DNA of 64,000 bases from Closterium sp. Naga37s-1. Lineage: Eukaryota; Streptophyta; Zygnematophyceae; Desmidiales; Closteriaceae. The translations under genes were made by a program, and so were the position numbers. Shown here one piece after another: positions 32,001-45,040 of the stretch (position 1 is its first letter; every line of letters begins with the position of its first letter). Under the pieces are notes generated by a model. It was not told the DNA's origin and ran no database searches. It worked only from the letters and a program-made list of their open reading frames with translations. The stretch lies in NCBI GenBank assembly GCA_947471745.1, contig CANJKZ010000523.1:260501-324500 (forward strand), read 5' to 3'.

Positions 32001-33556
32001 GAATAGGTGATTAGGCGAAGGCCAATAAGCCAATAGGCCAATAGGCCAATAGGCCAATAGGCCAATAGGCCAGTAGGCCAGTAGGCCAGTAGGCCAATAG
32101 GCCAAAAGGCCAGTAGGCCAGTAGGCCAGTAGGCCAGTAGGCCAGTAGGCCAGTAGGCCAGTAGGCCAATAGGCCAGTAGGCCAATAGGCCAATAGGCCA
32201 ATAGGCCAATAGGCCAATACGCCAATAGGCGAATAGGCGAATAGGCGAATAGGCCAGTAGGCCAGTAGGCCAGTAGGCTAGTAGGCCAGTAGGCCAATAG
32301 GCGAATAGGCGAATAGGCGAATAGGCGAATAGGCCAATAGGCGAATAGGCGAATAGGCGAATAGGCGAGTAGGCGAGTAGGCGAGTAGGCGAGTAGGCCA
32401 GTAGGCCAGTAGGCCAGTAGGCCAGTAGGCCAGTAGGCCAGTAGGCCAGTAGGCCAGTAGGCCAGTAGGCCAGTAGGCCAGTAGGCGAGTAGGCGAGTAG
32501 GCGAGTAGGCGAGTAGGCGAGTAGGCGAGTAGGCGAGTAGGCGAGTAGGCCAGTAGGCCAGTAGGCCAGTAGGCCAATAGGCCAATAGGCCAATAGGCGA
32601 ATAGGCGAATAGGCGAATAGGTGATTAGGCGAAGGTTAATAGGCGAATAGGCGAATAGGCCAATAGGCCAATAGGCTAGTAGGCCAGTAGGCCAGTAGGC
32701 CAGTAGGCCAGTAGGCCAATAGGCCAGTAGGCCAGTAGGCCAGTAGGCCGGTAGGCCAGTAGGCCAGTAGGCCAATAGGCCAGTAGGCCAATAGGCCAAT
32801 AGGCCAATAGGCCAATAGGCCAATAGGCGAATAGGCGAATAGGCGAATAGGCCAGTAGGCCAGTAGGCCAGTAGGCCAGTAGGCCAGTAGGCCAGTAGGC
32901 CGGTAGGCCAATAGGCCAAGAGGCCAATAGGCGAATAGTCGAATAGGCGAATAGGCGAATAGGTGATTAGGCGAAGGTTAATAGGCCAATAGGCCAATAG
33001 GCCAGTAGGCCAATAGGCCAATAGGCCAATAGGCCAATAGGCCAGTAGGCCAATAGGCCAGTAGGCCAGTAGGCGAATAGGCGAATAGGCGAATAGGCAG
33101 GCGAGTAGGCCAGTAGGCCAGTAGGCCAGTAGGCCAGTAGGCCAGTAGGCCAATAGGCCAATAGGCCAATAGGCCAATAGGCGAATAGGCCAATAGGCGA
33201 ATAGGCGAATAGGCGAATAGGCGAATAGGCGATTAGGCGAAGGCCAATAGGCCAGTAGGCCAATAGGCCAGTAGGCCAGTAGGCCAGTAGGCCAGTAGGC
33301 CAGTAGGCCAGTAGGCCAGTAGGCCAGTAGGCCAGTAGGCCAGAAGGCCAGTAGGCCAGTAGGCCAGTAGGCCAATAGGCCAATAGGCCAATAGGCCAAT
33401 AGGCCAATAGGCCAATAGGCCAATAGGCCAATAGGCCAATAGGCGAATAGGCGAATAGGCCAGTAGGCCAGTAGGCCAGTAGGCCAGTAGGCCAGTAGGC
33501 CAGTAGGCCAGTAGGCCAGTAGGCCAGTAGGCCAGTAGGCCAATAGGCCAATAGGC

Positions 33557-34220
33557 CAAGAGGCCAATAGGCGAATAGTCGAATAGGCGAATAGGCGAAT
33601 AGGTGATTAGGCGAAGGTTAATAGGCCAATAGGCCAATAGGAAAATAGGCCAATAGGCCAATAGGCCAGTAGGCCAGTAGGCCAGTAGGCCAATAGGCCA
33701 GTAGGCGAGTAGGCCAGTAGGCCAGTAGACCAGTAGGCCAATAGGCCAGTAGGCCAATAGGCCAATAGGCCAATAGGCGAATAGGCGAATAGGCGAATAG
33801 GCGAATAGGCAAATAGGCCAATAGGCCAATAGGCGAATAGGCGAATAGGCCAGTAGGCCAGTAGGCCAGTAGGCCAGTAGGCCAGTAGGCCAGTAGGCCA
33901 GTAGGCCAGTAGGCCAGTAGGCCAGTAGGCCAGTAGGCCAGTAGGCCAATAGGCCAATAGGCCAAGAGGCCAATAGGCGAATAGTCGAATAGGCGAATAG
34001 GCGAATAGGTGATTAGGCGAAGGTTAATAGGCCAATAGGCCAATAGGAAAATAGGCCAATAGGCCAATAGGCCAGTAGGCCAGTAGGCCAGTAGGCCAAT
34101 AGGCCAGTAGGCGAGTAGGCCAGTAGGCCAGTAGACCAGTAGGCCAATAGGCCAGTAGGCCAATAGGCCAATAGGCGAATAGGCGAATAGGCGAATAGGC
34201 GAATAGGCAAATAGGCGAAT
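33557..34220. repeat. Tandem duplication of about 408 bp inside the octamer array
   Basis: The segment starting AAGAGGCCAATAGGCG near 33559 returns near 33967 with the same order of variants and the same private mutations, including GGAAAATAGG (33640 and 34048) and GGCAAATAGG (33807 and 34207). The second copy is one octamer shorter. Confidence 0.85.
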
Positions 34221-37200
34221 AGGCCAGTAGGCCAGTAGGCCAGTAGGCCAGTAGGCCAGTAGGCCAGTCGGCCAGTAGGCCAGTAGGCCAGTAGGCCAGT
34301 AGGCCAGTAGGCCAGTAGGCGAGTAGGCGAGTAGGCGACTAGGCGACTGGGCGACTAGGCGAATAGGCGAATAGGCGAGTAGGCGAGTAGGCGAGTAGGC
34401 CAGTAGGCCAGTAGGCCAGTAGTCCAGTAGGCAAGTAGGCGAATAGGCGAATAGGCGAATAGGCGAGTAGGCGAGTAGGCGAGTAGGCGAGTAGGCGAGT
34501 AGGCGAATAGGCGAGTAGGAGAGTAGGCGAGTAGGCGAGTAGGCGAGTAGCCGAGTAGGCCAGTAGGCCAGTAGGCCAGTAGGCCAGTAGGCCAGTAGGC
34601 CAGCAGGCCAGTAGGCCAGTAGGCCAGTAGGCCAGTAGGCCAGTAAGCCAGTAGGCCAGTAGGCGAGTAGGCGAGTTAGCGAGTAGGCGAGTAGGCGAGT
34701 AGGCGAGTAGGCGAGTAGGCGAGTAGGCGAGTGGGCGAGTAGGACAGTAGGCCAGTAGGCCAGTAGGCCAGTAGGCCAATAGGCCAATAGGCGAATAGGC
34801 GAATAGGCGAATAGGCGAATAGGTGATTAGGCGAAGGCCAATAGGCCAATAGGCCAATAGGCCGGTAGGCCAGTAGGCCAGTAGGCCAATAGGCCAAAAG
34901 TCCAAAAGGCCAGTAGGCCAGTAGGCCAGTAGACCAGTAGGCCAGTAGGTCAGTAGGCCAGAGGGCCAATAGGCCAGTAGGCCAATAGGCCAATAGGCCA
35001 ATAGGACAATAGGCCAATAGGCCAATAGGCCAATAGGCAAATAGGCGAATAGGCGAATAGGCCAGTAGGCCAGTAGGCCAGTAGGCCAGTAGGCCAGTAG
35101 GCCAGTAGGCCAGTAGGCCAATAGGCCAGTAGGCCAATAGGCCAGTAGGCCAATAGGCCAATAGGCCAATAGGCCATTAGGCGAATAGGCGAATAGGCGA
35201 TTACGCGAATAGGCGAGTAGGCCAGTAGGCCAATAGGCCAGTAAGCTAGTAGGCCAGTAGTAGGCCAGTAGGCCAGTAGGCCAGTAGGCCAGTAGGCCAA
35301 TAGGCCAATAGGCCAATAGGCCAGTAGGCCAGTAGGCCAGTAGGCCAATAGGCCAAAAGTCCAAAAGGCCAGTAGGCCAGTAGGCCAGTAGACCAGTAGG
35401 CCAGTAGGTCAGTAGGCTAGAGGGCCAATAGGCCAGTAGGCCAATAGGCCAATAGGCCAATAGGACAATAGGCCAATAGGCCAATAGGCCAATAGGCAAA
35501 TAGGCGAATAGGCGAATAGGCCAGTAGGCCAGTAGGCCAGTAGGGTAGTAGGCCAGAAAGCCAGTAGGCCAGTAGGCCAATAGGCCAGTAGGCCAGTAGG
35601 CCAATAGGCCAATAGGCCAATAGGCCAATAGGCGAATAGGCGAATAGGCGAATAGGCGAATAGGTGATTAGGCGAAGGCCAATAGGCCAATAGGCCAATA
35701 GGCCAATAGGCCAGTAGGCCAGTAGGCCAGTAGGCCAATAGGCCAAAAGTCCAAAAGGCCAGTAGGCCAGTAGGCCAGTAGACCAGTAGGCCAGTAGGTC
35801 AGTAGGCCAGAGGGCCAATAGGCCAGTAGGCCAATAGGCCAATAGGCCAATAGGACAATAGGCCAATAGGCCAATAGGCCAATAGGCAAATAGGCGAATA
35901 GGCGAATAGGCCAGTAGGCCAGTAGGCCAGTAGGCCAGTAGGCCAGTAGGCCAGTAGGCCAGTAAGCCAGTAGGCCAGTAGGCCAATAGGCCAGTAGGCC
36001 AGTAGGCCAATAGGCCAATAGGCCAATAGGCCAATAGGCGAATAGGCGAATAGGCGTATAGGGGAATAGGTGATTAGGCGAAGGCCAATAGGCCAATAGG
36101 CCAATAGGCCAATAGGCCAGTAGGCCAGTAGGCCAGTAGGCCAATAGGCCAATAGGCCAAAAGGCCAGTAGGCCAGTAGTTTAGTAGGCCAGTAGGCCAG
36201 TAGGCCAGTAGGCCAGTAGGCCAATAGGCCAGTAGGACAATAGGCCAATAGGCCAATTGGCCATTAGGCGAATAGGCGAATAGGCGATTAGGCGAATAGG
36301 CGAGTAGGCCAGTAGGCCAATAGGCCAATAGGCCAATAGGCCAGTAGGCCAGTAGGCCAGTAGGCCAATAGGCCAATAGGCCAGTAGGCCAGTAGGCCAG
36401 TAAGCCAGTAGGCCAGTAGTAGGCCAGTAGGCCAGTAGGCCAGTAGGCCAGTAGGCCAATAGGCCAATAGGCCAATAGGCCAGTAGGCCAGTAGGCCAGT
36501 AGGCCAGTAGGCCAGTAGGCGAATAGGCGAGTAGGCGAATAGGCGAATAGGCGAATAGGCGAATAGGCGAGTAGGCGAGTAGGCGAGTAGGCGAGTAGGC
36601 CAGTAGGCCAGTAGGCCAGTAGGCCAGTAGGCCAGTAGGCCAATAGGCCAATAGGCCAATAGGCCAATAGGCCAATAGGCCAATAGGCGAATAGGCGAAT
36701 AGGCGAATAGGCGGATAGGCGAATAGGCGAATAGGCGAATAGGCGAATAGGCGAAGGCCAATAGGCCAGTAGGCCAGTAGGCCAGTAGGCCAGTAGGCCA
36801 AAAGGCCAGTAGGCCAGTAGGCCAGTAGGCCAGTAGGCCAGTAGGCCAGTAGGCGAGTTGGCGAGTAGGCGAGTAGGCCAGTAGGCCAGTAGGCCAGTAG
36901 GCCAGTAGGCCAGTAGGCCAGTAGGCCAGTAGGCCAGTAGGCCAGTAGGCCAGTAGGCCAGTAGGCCAGTAGGCCAGTAGGCCAGTAGGCGAGTAGGCGA
37001 GTAGGCCAGTAGGCCAGTAGGCCAGTAGGCCAGTAGGCCAGTAGGCCAATAGGCCAATAGGCCAATAGGCGAATAGGCGAATAGGCGAATAGGTGATTAT
37101 GCGAAGGCCAATAGGCCAGTAGGCCAGTAGGCCAATAGGCCAAAAGTCCAAAAGGCCAGTAGGCCAGTAGGCCAGTAGACCAGTAGGCCAGTAGGTCAGT

Positions 37201-40200
37201 AGGCCAATAGGCTAATAGGCCAGTAGGCCAATAGGCCAATAGGCCAATAGGACAATAGGCCAATAGGCCAATAGGCCAATAGGCCAATAGGCGAATAGGC
37301 GAATAGGCCAGTAGGCCAGTAGGCCAGTAGGCCAGTAGGCCAGTAGGCCAGTAGGCCAGTAGGCCAGTAGGCCAGTAGGGTAGTAGGCCAGTAAGCCAGT
37401 AGGCCAGTAGGCCAATAGGCCAGTAGGCCAGTAGGCCAATAGGCCAATAGGCCAATAGGCCAATAGGCGAATAGGCGAATAGGCGTATAGGGGAATAGGT
37501 GATTAGGCGAAGGCCAATAGGCCAATAGGCCAATAGGCCAGTAGGCCAGTAGGCCAGTAGGCCAGTAGGCCAGTAGGCCAGTAGGCCAATAGGCCAGTAG
37601 GCCAATAGGCCAGTAGGCCAGTAGGCCAGTAGGCCAGTAGGCCAGTAGGCCAGTAGGCCACTAGGCCAGTAGGCCAATAGGCCAATAGGCCAATAGGCCA
37701 ATAGGCGAATAGGCGAATAGGCGATTAGGCGAATAGGCGAGTAGGCCAGTAGGCCAGTAGGCCAGTAGGCCAGTAGGCCAGTAGTAGGCCAGTAGGCCAG
37801 TAGGCCAGTAGGCCAGTAGGCCAATAGGCCAGTAGGCGAATAGGCGAGTAGGCGAATAGGCGAATAGGCGAATAGGCGAGTAGGCGAGTAGGCGAGTAGG
37901 CAAGTAGGCGAGTAGGCCAGTAGGCCAGTAGGCCAGTAGGCCAGTAGGCCAATAGGCCAATAGGCCAATAGGCCAATAGGCCAATAGGCCAATAGGCGAA
38001 TAGGCGAATAGGCGAATAGGCGATTAGGCGAAGGCCAATAGGCCAGTAGGCCAATAGGCCAGTAGGCCAGTAGGCCAGTAGGCCAGTAGGCCAGTAGGCC
38101 AGTAGGCCAGTAGGCCAGTAGGCCAGTACGCTAGTAGGCCAGTAGGCCAGTAGGCCAGTAGGCCAGTAGGCCAGTAGGCCAGTAGGCCAATAGGCCAGTA
38201 GGCGAGTAGTCGAGTAGGCCTGTAGGCGAGTAGGCCAGTAGGCCAGTAGGCCAGTAGGCCAGTAGGCCAGTAGGCCAGTAGGCCAGTAGGCCAGTAGGCC
38301 AGTAGGCCAGTAGGCCAGTAGGCCAGTAGGCCGGTAGGCCAGTAGGCCAGTAGGCCAATAGGCCAATAGGCCAGTAGGCCAGTAGGCCAGTAGGCCAGTA
38401 GGCCAATAGTCCAGTAGGCCAGTAGGCCAGTAGGCCGGTAGGCCAGTAGGCCAGTAGGCCAATAGGCCAGTAGGCCAATAGGCCAATAGGCCAATAGGCC
38501 AATAGGCGAATAGGCGAATAGGCGAATAGGCGAATAGGCGAATAGGCTAGTAGGCCAGTAGGCCATTAGGCCAGTAGGCCAGTAGGCCAGTAGGCCAGTA
38601 GGCCAGTAGGCCAGTAGGCCAGTAGGCCAGTAGGCCAAGAGGCCAATAGGCCAAGAGGCCAATAGGCGAATAGTCGAATAGGCGAATAGGCGAATAGGCG
38701 AATAGGCGATTAGGCGAAGGTTAATAGGCCAATAGGCCAGTAGGCCAATAGGCCAATAGGCCAATAGGCCAATAGGCCAGTAGGCCAATAGGCCAGTAGG
38801 CCAGTAGGCGAATAGGCGAATAGGCGAATAGGCAGGCGAGTAGGCCAGTAGGCCAGTAGGCCAGTAGGCCAGTAGGCCAATAGGCCAATAGGCCAATAGG
38901 CGAATAGGCGAATAGGCCAATAGGCGAATAGGCGAATAGGCGAATAGGCGAATAGGCGATTAGGCGAAGGCCAATAGGCCAGTAGGCCAATAGGCCAGTA
39001 GGCCAGTAGGCCAGTAGGCCAGTAGGCCAGTAGGCCAGTAGGCCAGTAGGCCAGTAGGCCAGTAGGCCAGTAGGCCAGTAGGCCAGTAGGCCAATAGGCC
39101 AATAGGCCAATAGGCCAATAGGCCAATAGGCCAATAGGCCAATAGGCGACTAGGCGAATAGGCGAATAGGCGAATAGGCCAGTAGGCCAGTAGGCCAGTA
39201 GGCCAGTAGGCCACTAGGCCAGTAGGCCAGTAGGCCAGTAGGCCAGTAGGCCAGTAGGCCAGTAGGCCAGTAGGCCAATAGGCCAATAGGCCAAGAGGCC
39301 AATAGGCGAATAGTCGAATAGGCGAATAGGCGAATAGGCGAATAGGCGAATAGGTGATTAGGCGAAGGTTAATAGGCCAATAGGCCAGTAGGCCAGTAGG
39401 CCAGTAGGCCAATAGGCCAGTAGGCCAGTAGGCCAGTAGGCCAGTAGGCCAGTGGGCCAGTAGGCCAATAGGCCAGTAGGCCAATAGGCCAATAGGCCAA
39501 TAGGCGAATAGGCGAATAGGCGAATAGGCGAATAGGCGAATAGGCCAGTAGGCCAGTAGGCCAGTAGGCCAGTAGGCCAGTCGGCCAGTAGGCCAGTCGG
39601 CCAGTAGGCCAGTAGGCCAGTAGGCCAGTAGGCCAGTAGGCCAGTAGGCGAGTAGGCGAGTAGGCGAGTAGGCGAGTAGGCGAGTAGGCGACTAGGCGAC
39701 TAGGCGACTAGGCGAATAGGCGAATAGGCGAGTAGGCGAGTAGGCGAGTAGGCCAGTAGGCCAGTAGTCCAGTAGTCCAGTAGGCAAGTAGGCGAATAGG
39801 CGAATAGGCGAATAGGCGAATAGGCGAGTAGGCGAGTAGGCGAGTAGGCGAGTAGGCGAGTAGGCGAGTAGGCGAGTAGGCGAGTAGGCGAGTAGGCGAG
39901 TAGCCGAGTAGGCCAGTAGGCCAGTAGGCCAGTAGGCCAGTAGGCCAGTAGGCCAGTAGGCCAGTAGGCCAGTAGGCCAGTAGGCCAGTAGGCCAGTAGG
40001 CCAATAGGCCAATAGGCCAAGAGGCCAATAGGCGAATAGTCGAATAGGCGAATAGGCGAATAGGCGAATAGGCGAATAGGTGATTAGGCGAAGGTTAATA
40101 GGCCAATAGGCCAGTAGGCCAGTAGGCCAGTAGGCCAATAGGCCAGTAGGCCAGTAGGCCAGTAGGCCAGTAGGCCAGTGGGCCAGTAGGCCAATAGGCC

Positions 40201-43200
40201 AGTAGGCCAATAGGCCAATAGGCCAATAGGCGAATAGGCGAATAGGCGAATAGGCGAATAGGCGAATAGGCCAGTAGGCCAGTAGGCCAGTAGGCCAGTA
40301 GGCCAGTCGGCCAGTAGGCCAGTCGGCCAGTAGGCCAGTAGGCCAGTAGGCCAGTAGGCCAGTAGGCCAGTAGGCGAGTAGGCGAGTAGGCGAGTAAGCG
40401 AGTAGGCGAGTAGGCGACTAGGCGACTAGGCGACTAGGCGAATAGGCGAATAGGCGAGTAGGCGAGTAGGCGAGTAGGCCAGTAGGCCAGTAGTCCAGTA
40501 GTCCAGTAGGCAAGTAGGCGAATAGGCGAATAGGCGAATAGGCGAATAGGCGAGTAGGCGAGTAGGCGAGTAGGCGAGTAGGCGAGTAGGCGAGTAGGCG
40601 AGTAGGCGAGTAGGCGAGTAGGCGAGTAGCCGAGTAGGCCAGTAGGCCAGTAGGCCAGTAGGCCAGTAGGCCAGTAGGCCAGTAGGCCAGTAGGGCAGTA
40701 GGCCAGTAGGCCAGTAGGCCAGTAGGCCAGTAGGCGAGTAGGCGAGTAGGCGAGTAGGCGAGTAGGCGAGTAGGCGAGTAGGCCAGTAGGCCAGTAGGCC
40801 AATAGGCCAATAGGCGAATAGGCGAATAGGCGAATAGGCGAATAGGTGAATAGGCCAGTAGGCCAGTAGGCCAGTAGGCCAGTCGGCCAGTAGGCCAGTC
40901 GGCCAGTAGGCCAGTAGGCCAGTAGGCCAGTAGGCCAGTAGGCCAGTAGGCCAGTAGGCGAGTAGGCGAGTAGGCGAGTAGGCGAGTAGGCGACTAGGCG
41001 ACTAGGCGACTAGGCGAATAGGCGAATAGGCGAGTAGGCGAGTAGGCGAGTAGGCAAGTAGGCCAGTAGGCCAGTAGTCCAGTAGGCAAGTAGGCGAATA
41101 GGCGAATAGGCGAATAGGCGAATAGGCGAGTAGGCGAGTAGGCGAGTAGGCGAGTAGGCGAGTAGGCGAGTAGGCGAGTAGGCGAGTAGGCGAGTAGCCG
41201 AGTAGGCCAGTAGGCCAGTAGGCCAGTAGGCCAGTAGGCCAGTAGGCCAGTAGGCCAGTAGGCCAGTAGGCCAGTAGGCCAGTAGGCCAGTAGGCGAGTA
41301 GGCGAGTAGGCGAGTAGGCGAGTAGGCGAGTAGGCCAGTAGGCCAGTAGGCCAATAGGCCAATAGGCGAATAGGCGAATAGGCGAATAGGTGATTAGGCG
41401 AAGGCCAATAGGCCAATAGGCCAATAGGCCAATAGGCCAATAGGCCAATAGGCCAATAGGCCTGTAGGCCTGTAGGCCAGTAGGCCAATAGGCCAAAAGT
41501 CCAAAAGGCCAGTAGGCCAGTAGGCCAGTAGACCAGTAGGCCAGTAGGTCAGTAGGCCAGTAGGCCAATAGGCCAGTAGGCCAATAGGCCAATAGGCCAA
41601 TAGGACAATAGGCCAATCGGCCAACAGGCCAATAGGCGAAAAGGCGAATAGGCGAATAGGCCAGTAGGCCAGTAGGCCAGTAGGCCAGTGGGCCAGTAGG
41701 CCAGTAGGCCAGTAGGCCAGTAGGCCAGTAAGCTAGTAGGCCAGTAGGCCAATAGGCCAGTAGGCCAGTAGGCCAATAGGCCAATAGGCCAATAGGCCAA
41801 TAGGCGAATAGGCGAATAGGCGTATAGGGGAATAGGTGATTAGGCGAAGGCCAATAGGCCAATAGGCCAATAGGCCAATAGGCCAGTAGGCCAGTAGGCC
41901 AGTAGGCCAATAGGCCAATAGGCCAAAAGGCCAGTAGGCCAGTAGGCCAGTAGGCCAGTAGGCCAGTAGGCCAGTAGGCCAGTAGGCCAGTAGGCCAATA
42001 GGCCAGTAGGCCAATAGGCCAATAGGCCAATAGGCCAATAGGCGAATAGGCGAATAGGCGATTAGGCGAATAGGCGAGTAGGCCAGTAGGCCAGTAGGCC
42101 AGTAAGCCAGTAGGCCAGTAGTAGGCCAGTAGGCCAGTAGGCCAGTAGGCCAGTAGGCCAATAGGCCAATAGGCCAATAGGCCAGTAGGCCAGTAGGCCA
42201 GTAGGCCAGTAGGCGAATAGGCGAGTAGGCGAATAGGCGAATAGGCGAATAGGCGAGTAGGCGAGTAGGCCAGTAGGCCAGTAGGCCAGTAGGCCAGTAG
42301 GCCAGTAGGCCAGTAGGCCAGTAGGCCAATAGGCCAATAGGCCAATAGGCCAATAGGCCAATAGGCCAATAGGCGAATAGGCGAATAGGCGAATAGGCGG
42401 ATAGGCGAATAGGCGAATAGGCGAATAGGCGAATAGGCGAAGGCCAATAGGCCAGTAGGCAAGTAGACCAGTAGGCCAGTAGGCCAGTAGGCCAAAAGGC
42501 CAGTAGGCCAGTAGGCCAGTAGGCCAAAAGGCCAGTAGGCCAGTAGGCCAGTAGGCCAGTAGGCCAGTAGGCCAGTAGGCCAGTAGGCCAGTAGGCGAGA
42601 AGGCGAGTAGGCGAGTAGGCCAGTAGGCGAGTAGGCGAGTAGGCCAGTAGGCCAGTAGGCCAGTAGGCCAGTAGGCCAGTAGGCCAGTAGGCCAGTAGGC
42701 CAGTAGGCCAGTAGGCCAGTAGGCCAGTAGGCCAGTAGGCCAGTAGGCCAGTAGGCCAGTAGGCGAGTAGGCGAGTAGGCGAGTAGGCCAGTAGGCCAGT
42801 AGGCCAGTAGGCCAGTAGGCCAATAGGCCAATAGGCCAATAGGCCAGTAGGCCAATAGGCCAATAGGCCAATAGGCCAATAGGCCAATAGGCCAGTAGGC
42901 CAGTAGGCCAGTAGGCCAATAGGCCAAAAGTCCAAAAGGCCAGTAGGCCAGTAGGCCAGTAGACCAGTAGGCCAGTAGGTCAGTAGGCCAGTAGGCCAAT
43001 AGGCCAGTAGGCCAATAGGCCAATAGGCCAATAGGCGAATAGGCGAATAGGCGAATAGGCGTATAGGGGAATAGGTGATTAGGCGAAGGCCAATAGGCCA
43101 ATAGGCCAATAGGCCAATAGGCCAGTAGGCCAGTAGGCCAGTAGGCCAATAGGCCAATAGGCCAAAAGGCCAGTAGGCCAGTAGGCCAGTAGGCCAGTAG

Positions 43201-45040
43201 GCCAGTAGGCCAGTAGGCCAGTAGGCCAGTAGGCCAGTAGGCCAATAGGCCAGTAGGCCAATAGGCCAATAGGCCAATAGGCGAATAGGCGAATAGGCGA
43301 TTAGGCGAATAGGCGAGTAGGCCAGTAGGCCAGTAGGCCAGTCGGCCAGTAGGCCAGTAGTAGGCCAGTAGGCCAGTAGGCCAGTAGGCCAGTAGGCCAA
43401 TAGGCCAGTAGGCGAATAGGCGACTAGGCGAATAGGCGAATAGGCGAATAGGCGAATAGGCGAATAGGCGAGTAGGCGAGTAGGCGAGTAGGCGAGTAGG
43501 CCAGTAGGCCAGTAGGCCAGTAGGCCTGTAGGCCAATAGGCCAATAGGCCAATAGGCCAATAGGCCAATAGGCGAATAGGCGAATAGGCAAATAGGCGAA
43601 TAGGCGAATAGGCGAAGGCCAATAGGCCAGTAGGCCAGTAGGCCAGTAGGCCAGTAGGCCAGTAGGCCAAAAGGCCAGTAGGCCAGTAGGCCAGTAGGCC
43701 AGTAGGCCAGTAGGCCAGTAGGCCAGTAGGCCAGTAGGCCAGTAGGCCAGTAGGCCAGTAGGCCAGTAGGCCAGTAGGCCAGTAGGCCAGTAGGCCAGTA
43801 GGCCAGTAGGCCAGTAGGCCAGTAGGCCAGTAGGCCAGTAGGCCAGTAGGCCGGTAGGCCAGTAGGCCAGTAGGCCAATAGGCCAATAGGCCAATAGGCC
43901 AATAGGCCAATAGGCCAATAGGCGAATAGGCGAATAGGCGAATAGGCGAATAGGCCAGTAGGCCAGTAGGCCAGTAGGCCAGTAGGCCAGTAGGCCAGTA
44001 GGCCAGTAGGCCAGTAGGCCAGTAGGCCAGTAGGCCAATAGGCCAAGAGGCCAATAGGCGAATAGTCGAATAGGCGAATAGGCGAATAGGCGAATAGGTG
44101 ATTAGGCGAAGGTTAATAGGCCAGTAGGCCAATAGGCCTGTAGGCCAATAGGCCAATAGGCCAATAGGCCAATAGGCCAGTAGGCCAATAGGCCAGTAGG
44201 CCAGTAGGCGAATAGGCGAATAGGCGAATAGGCAGGCGAGTAGGTCAGTAGGCCAGTAGGCCAGTAGGCCAGTAGGCCAGTAGGCCAATAGGCCAATAGG
44301 CCAATAGGCCAATAGGCGAATAGGCCAATAGGCGAATAGGCGAATAGGCGAATAGGCGAATAGGCGATTAGGCGAAGGCCAATAGGCCAGTAGGCGAATA
44401 GGCCAGTAGGCCAGTAGGCCAGTAGGCCAGTAGGCCAGTAGGCCAGTAGGCCAGTAGGCCAGTAGGCCAGTAGGCCTGTAGGCCAATAGGCCAATAGGCC
44501 AATAGGCCAATAGGCCAATAGGCCAATAGGCGAATAGGCGAATAGGCGAATAGGCGAATAGGCGAATAGGCGAAGGCCAATAGGCCAGTAGGCCAGTAGG
44601 CCAGTAGGCCAGTAGGCCAGTAGGCCAAAAGGCCAGTAGGCGAGTAGGCCAGTAGGCCAGTAGGCGAGTAGGCCAGTAGGCCAGTAGGCCAGTAGGCCAG
44701 TAGGCCAGTAGGCCAGTAGGCCAGTAGGCCAGTAGGCCAGTAGGCCAGTAGGCCAGTAGGCCAGTAGGCCAGTAGGCCAGTAGGCCAGTAGGCCAGTAGG
44801 CCAATAGGCCAGTAGGCCAGTAGGCCAGTAGGCCGGTAGGCCAGTAGGCCAGTAGGCCAATAGGCCAATAGGCCAGTAGGCCAGTAGGCCAGTAGGCCAG
44901 TAGGCCAATAGGCCAGTAGGCCAGTAGGCCGGTAGGCCAGTAGGCCAGTAGGCCAGTAGGCCAGTAGGCCAGTAGGCCAGTAGGCCAGTAGGCCAGTAGG
45001 CCAGTAGGCCAGTAGGCCAGTAGGCCAATAGGCCAATAGG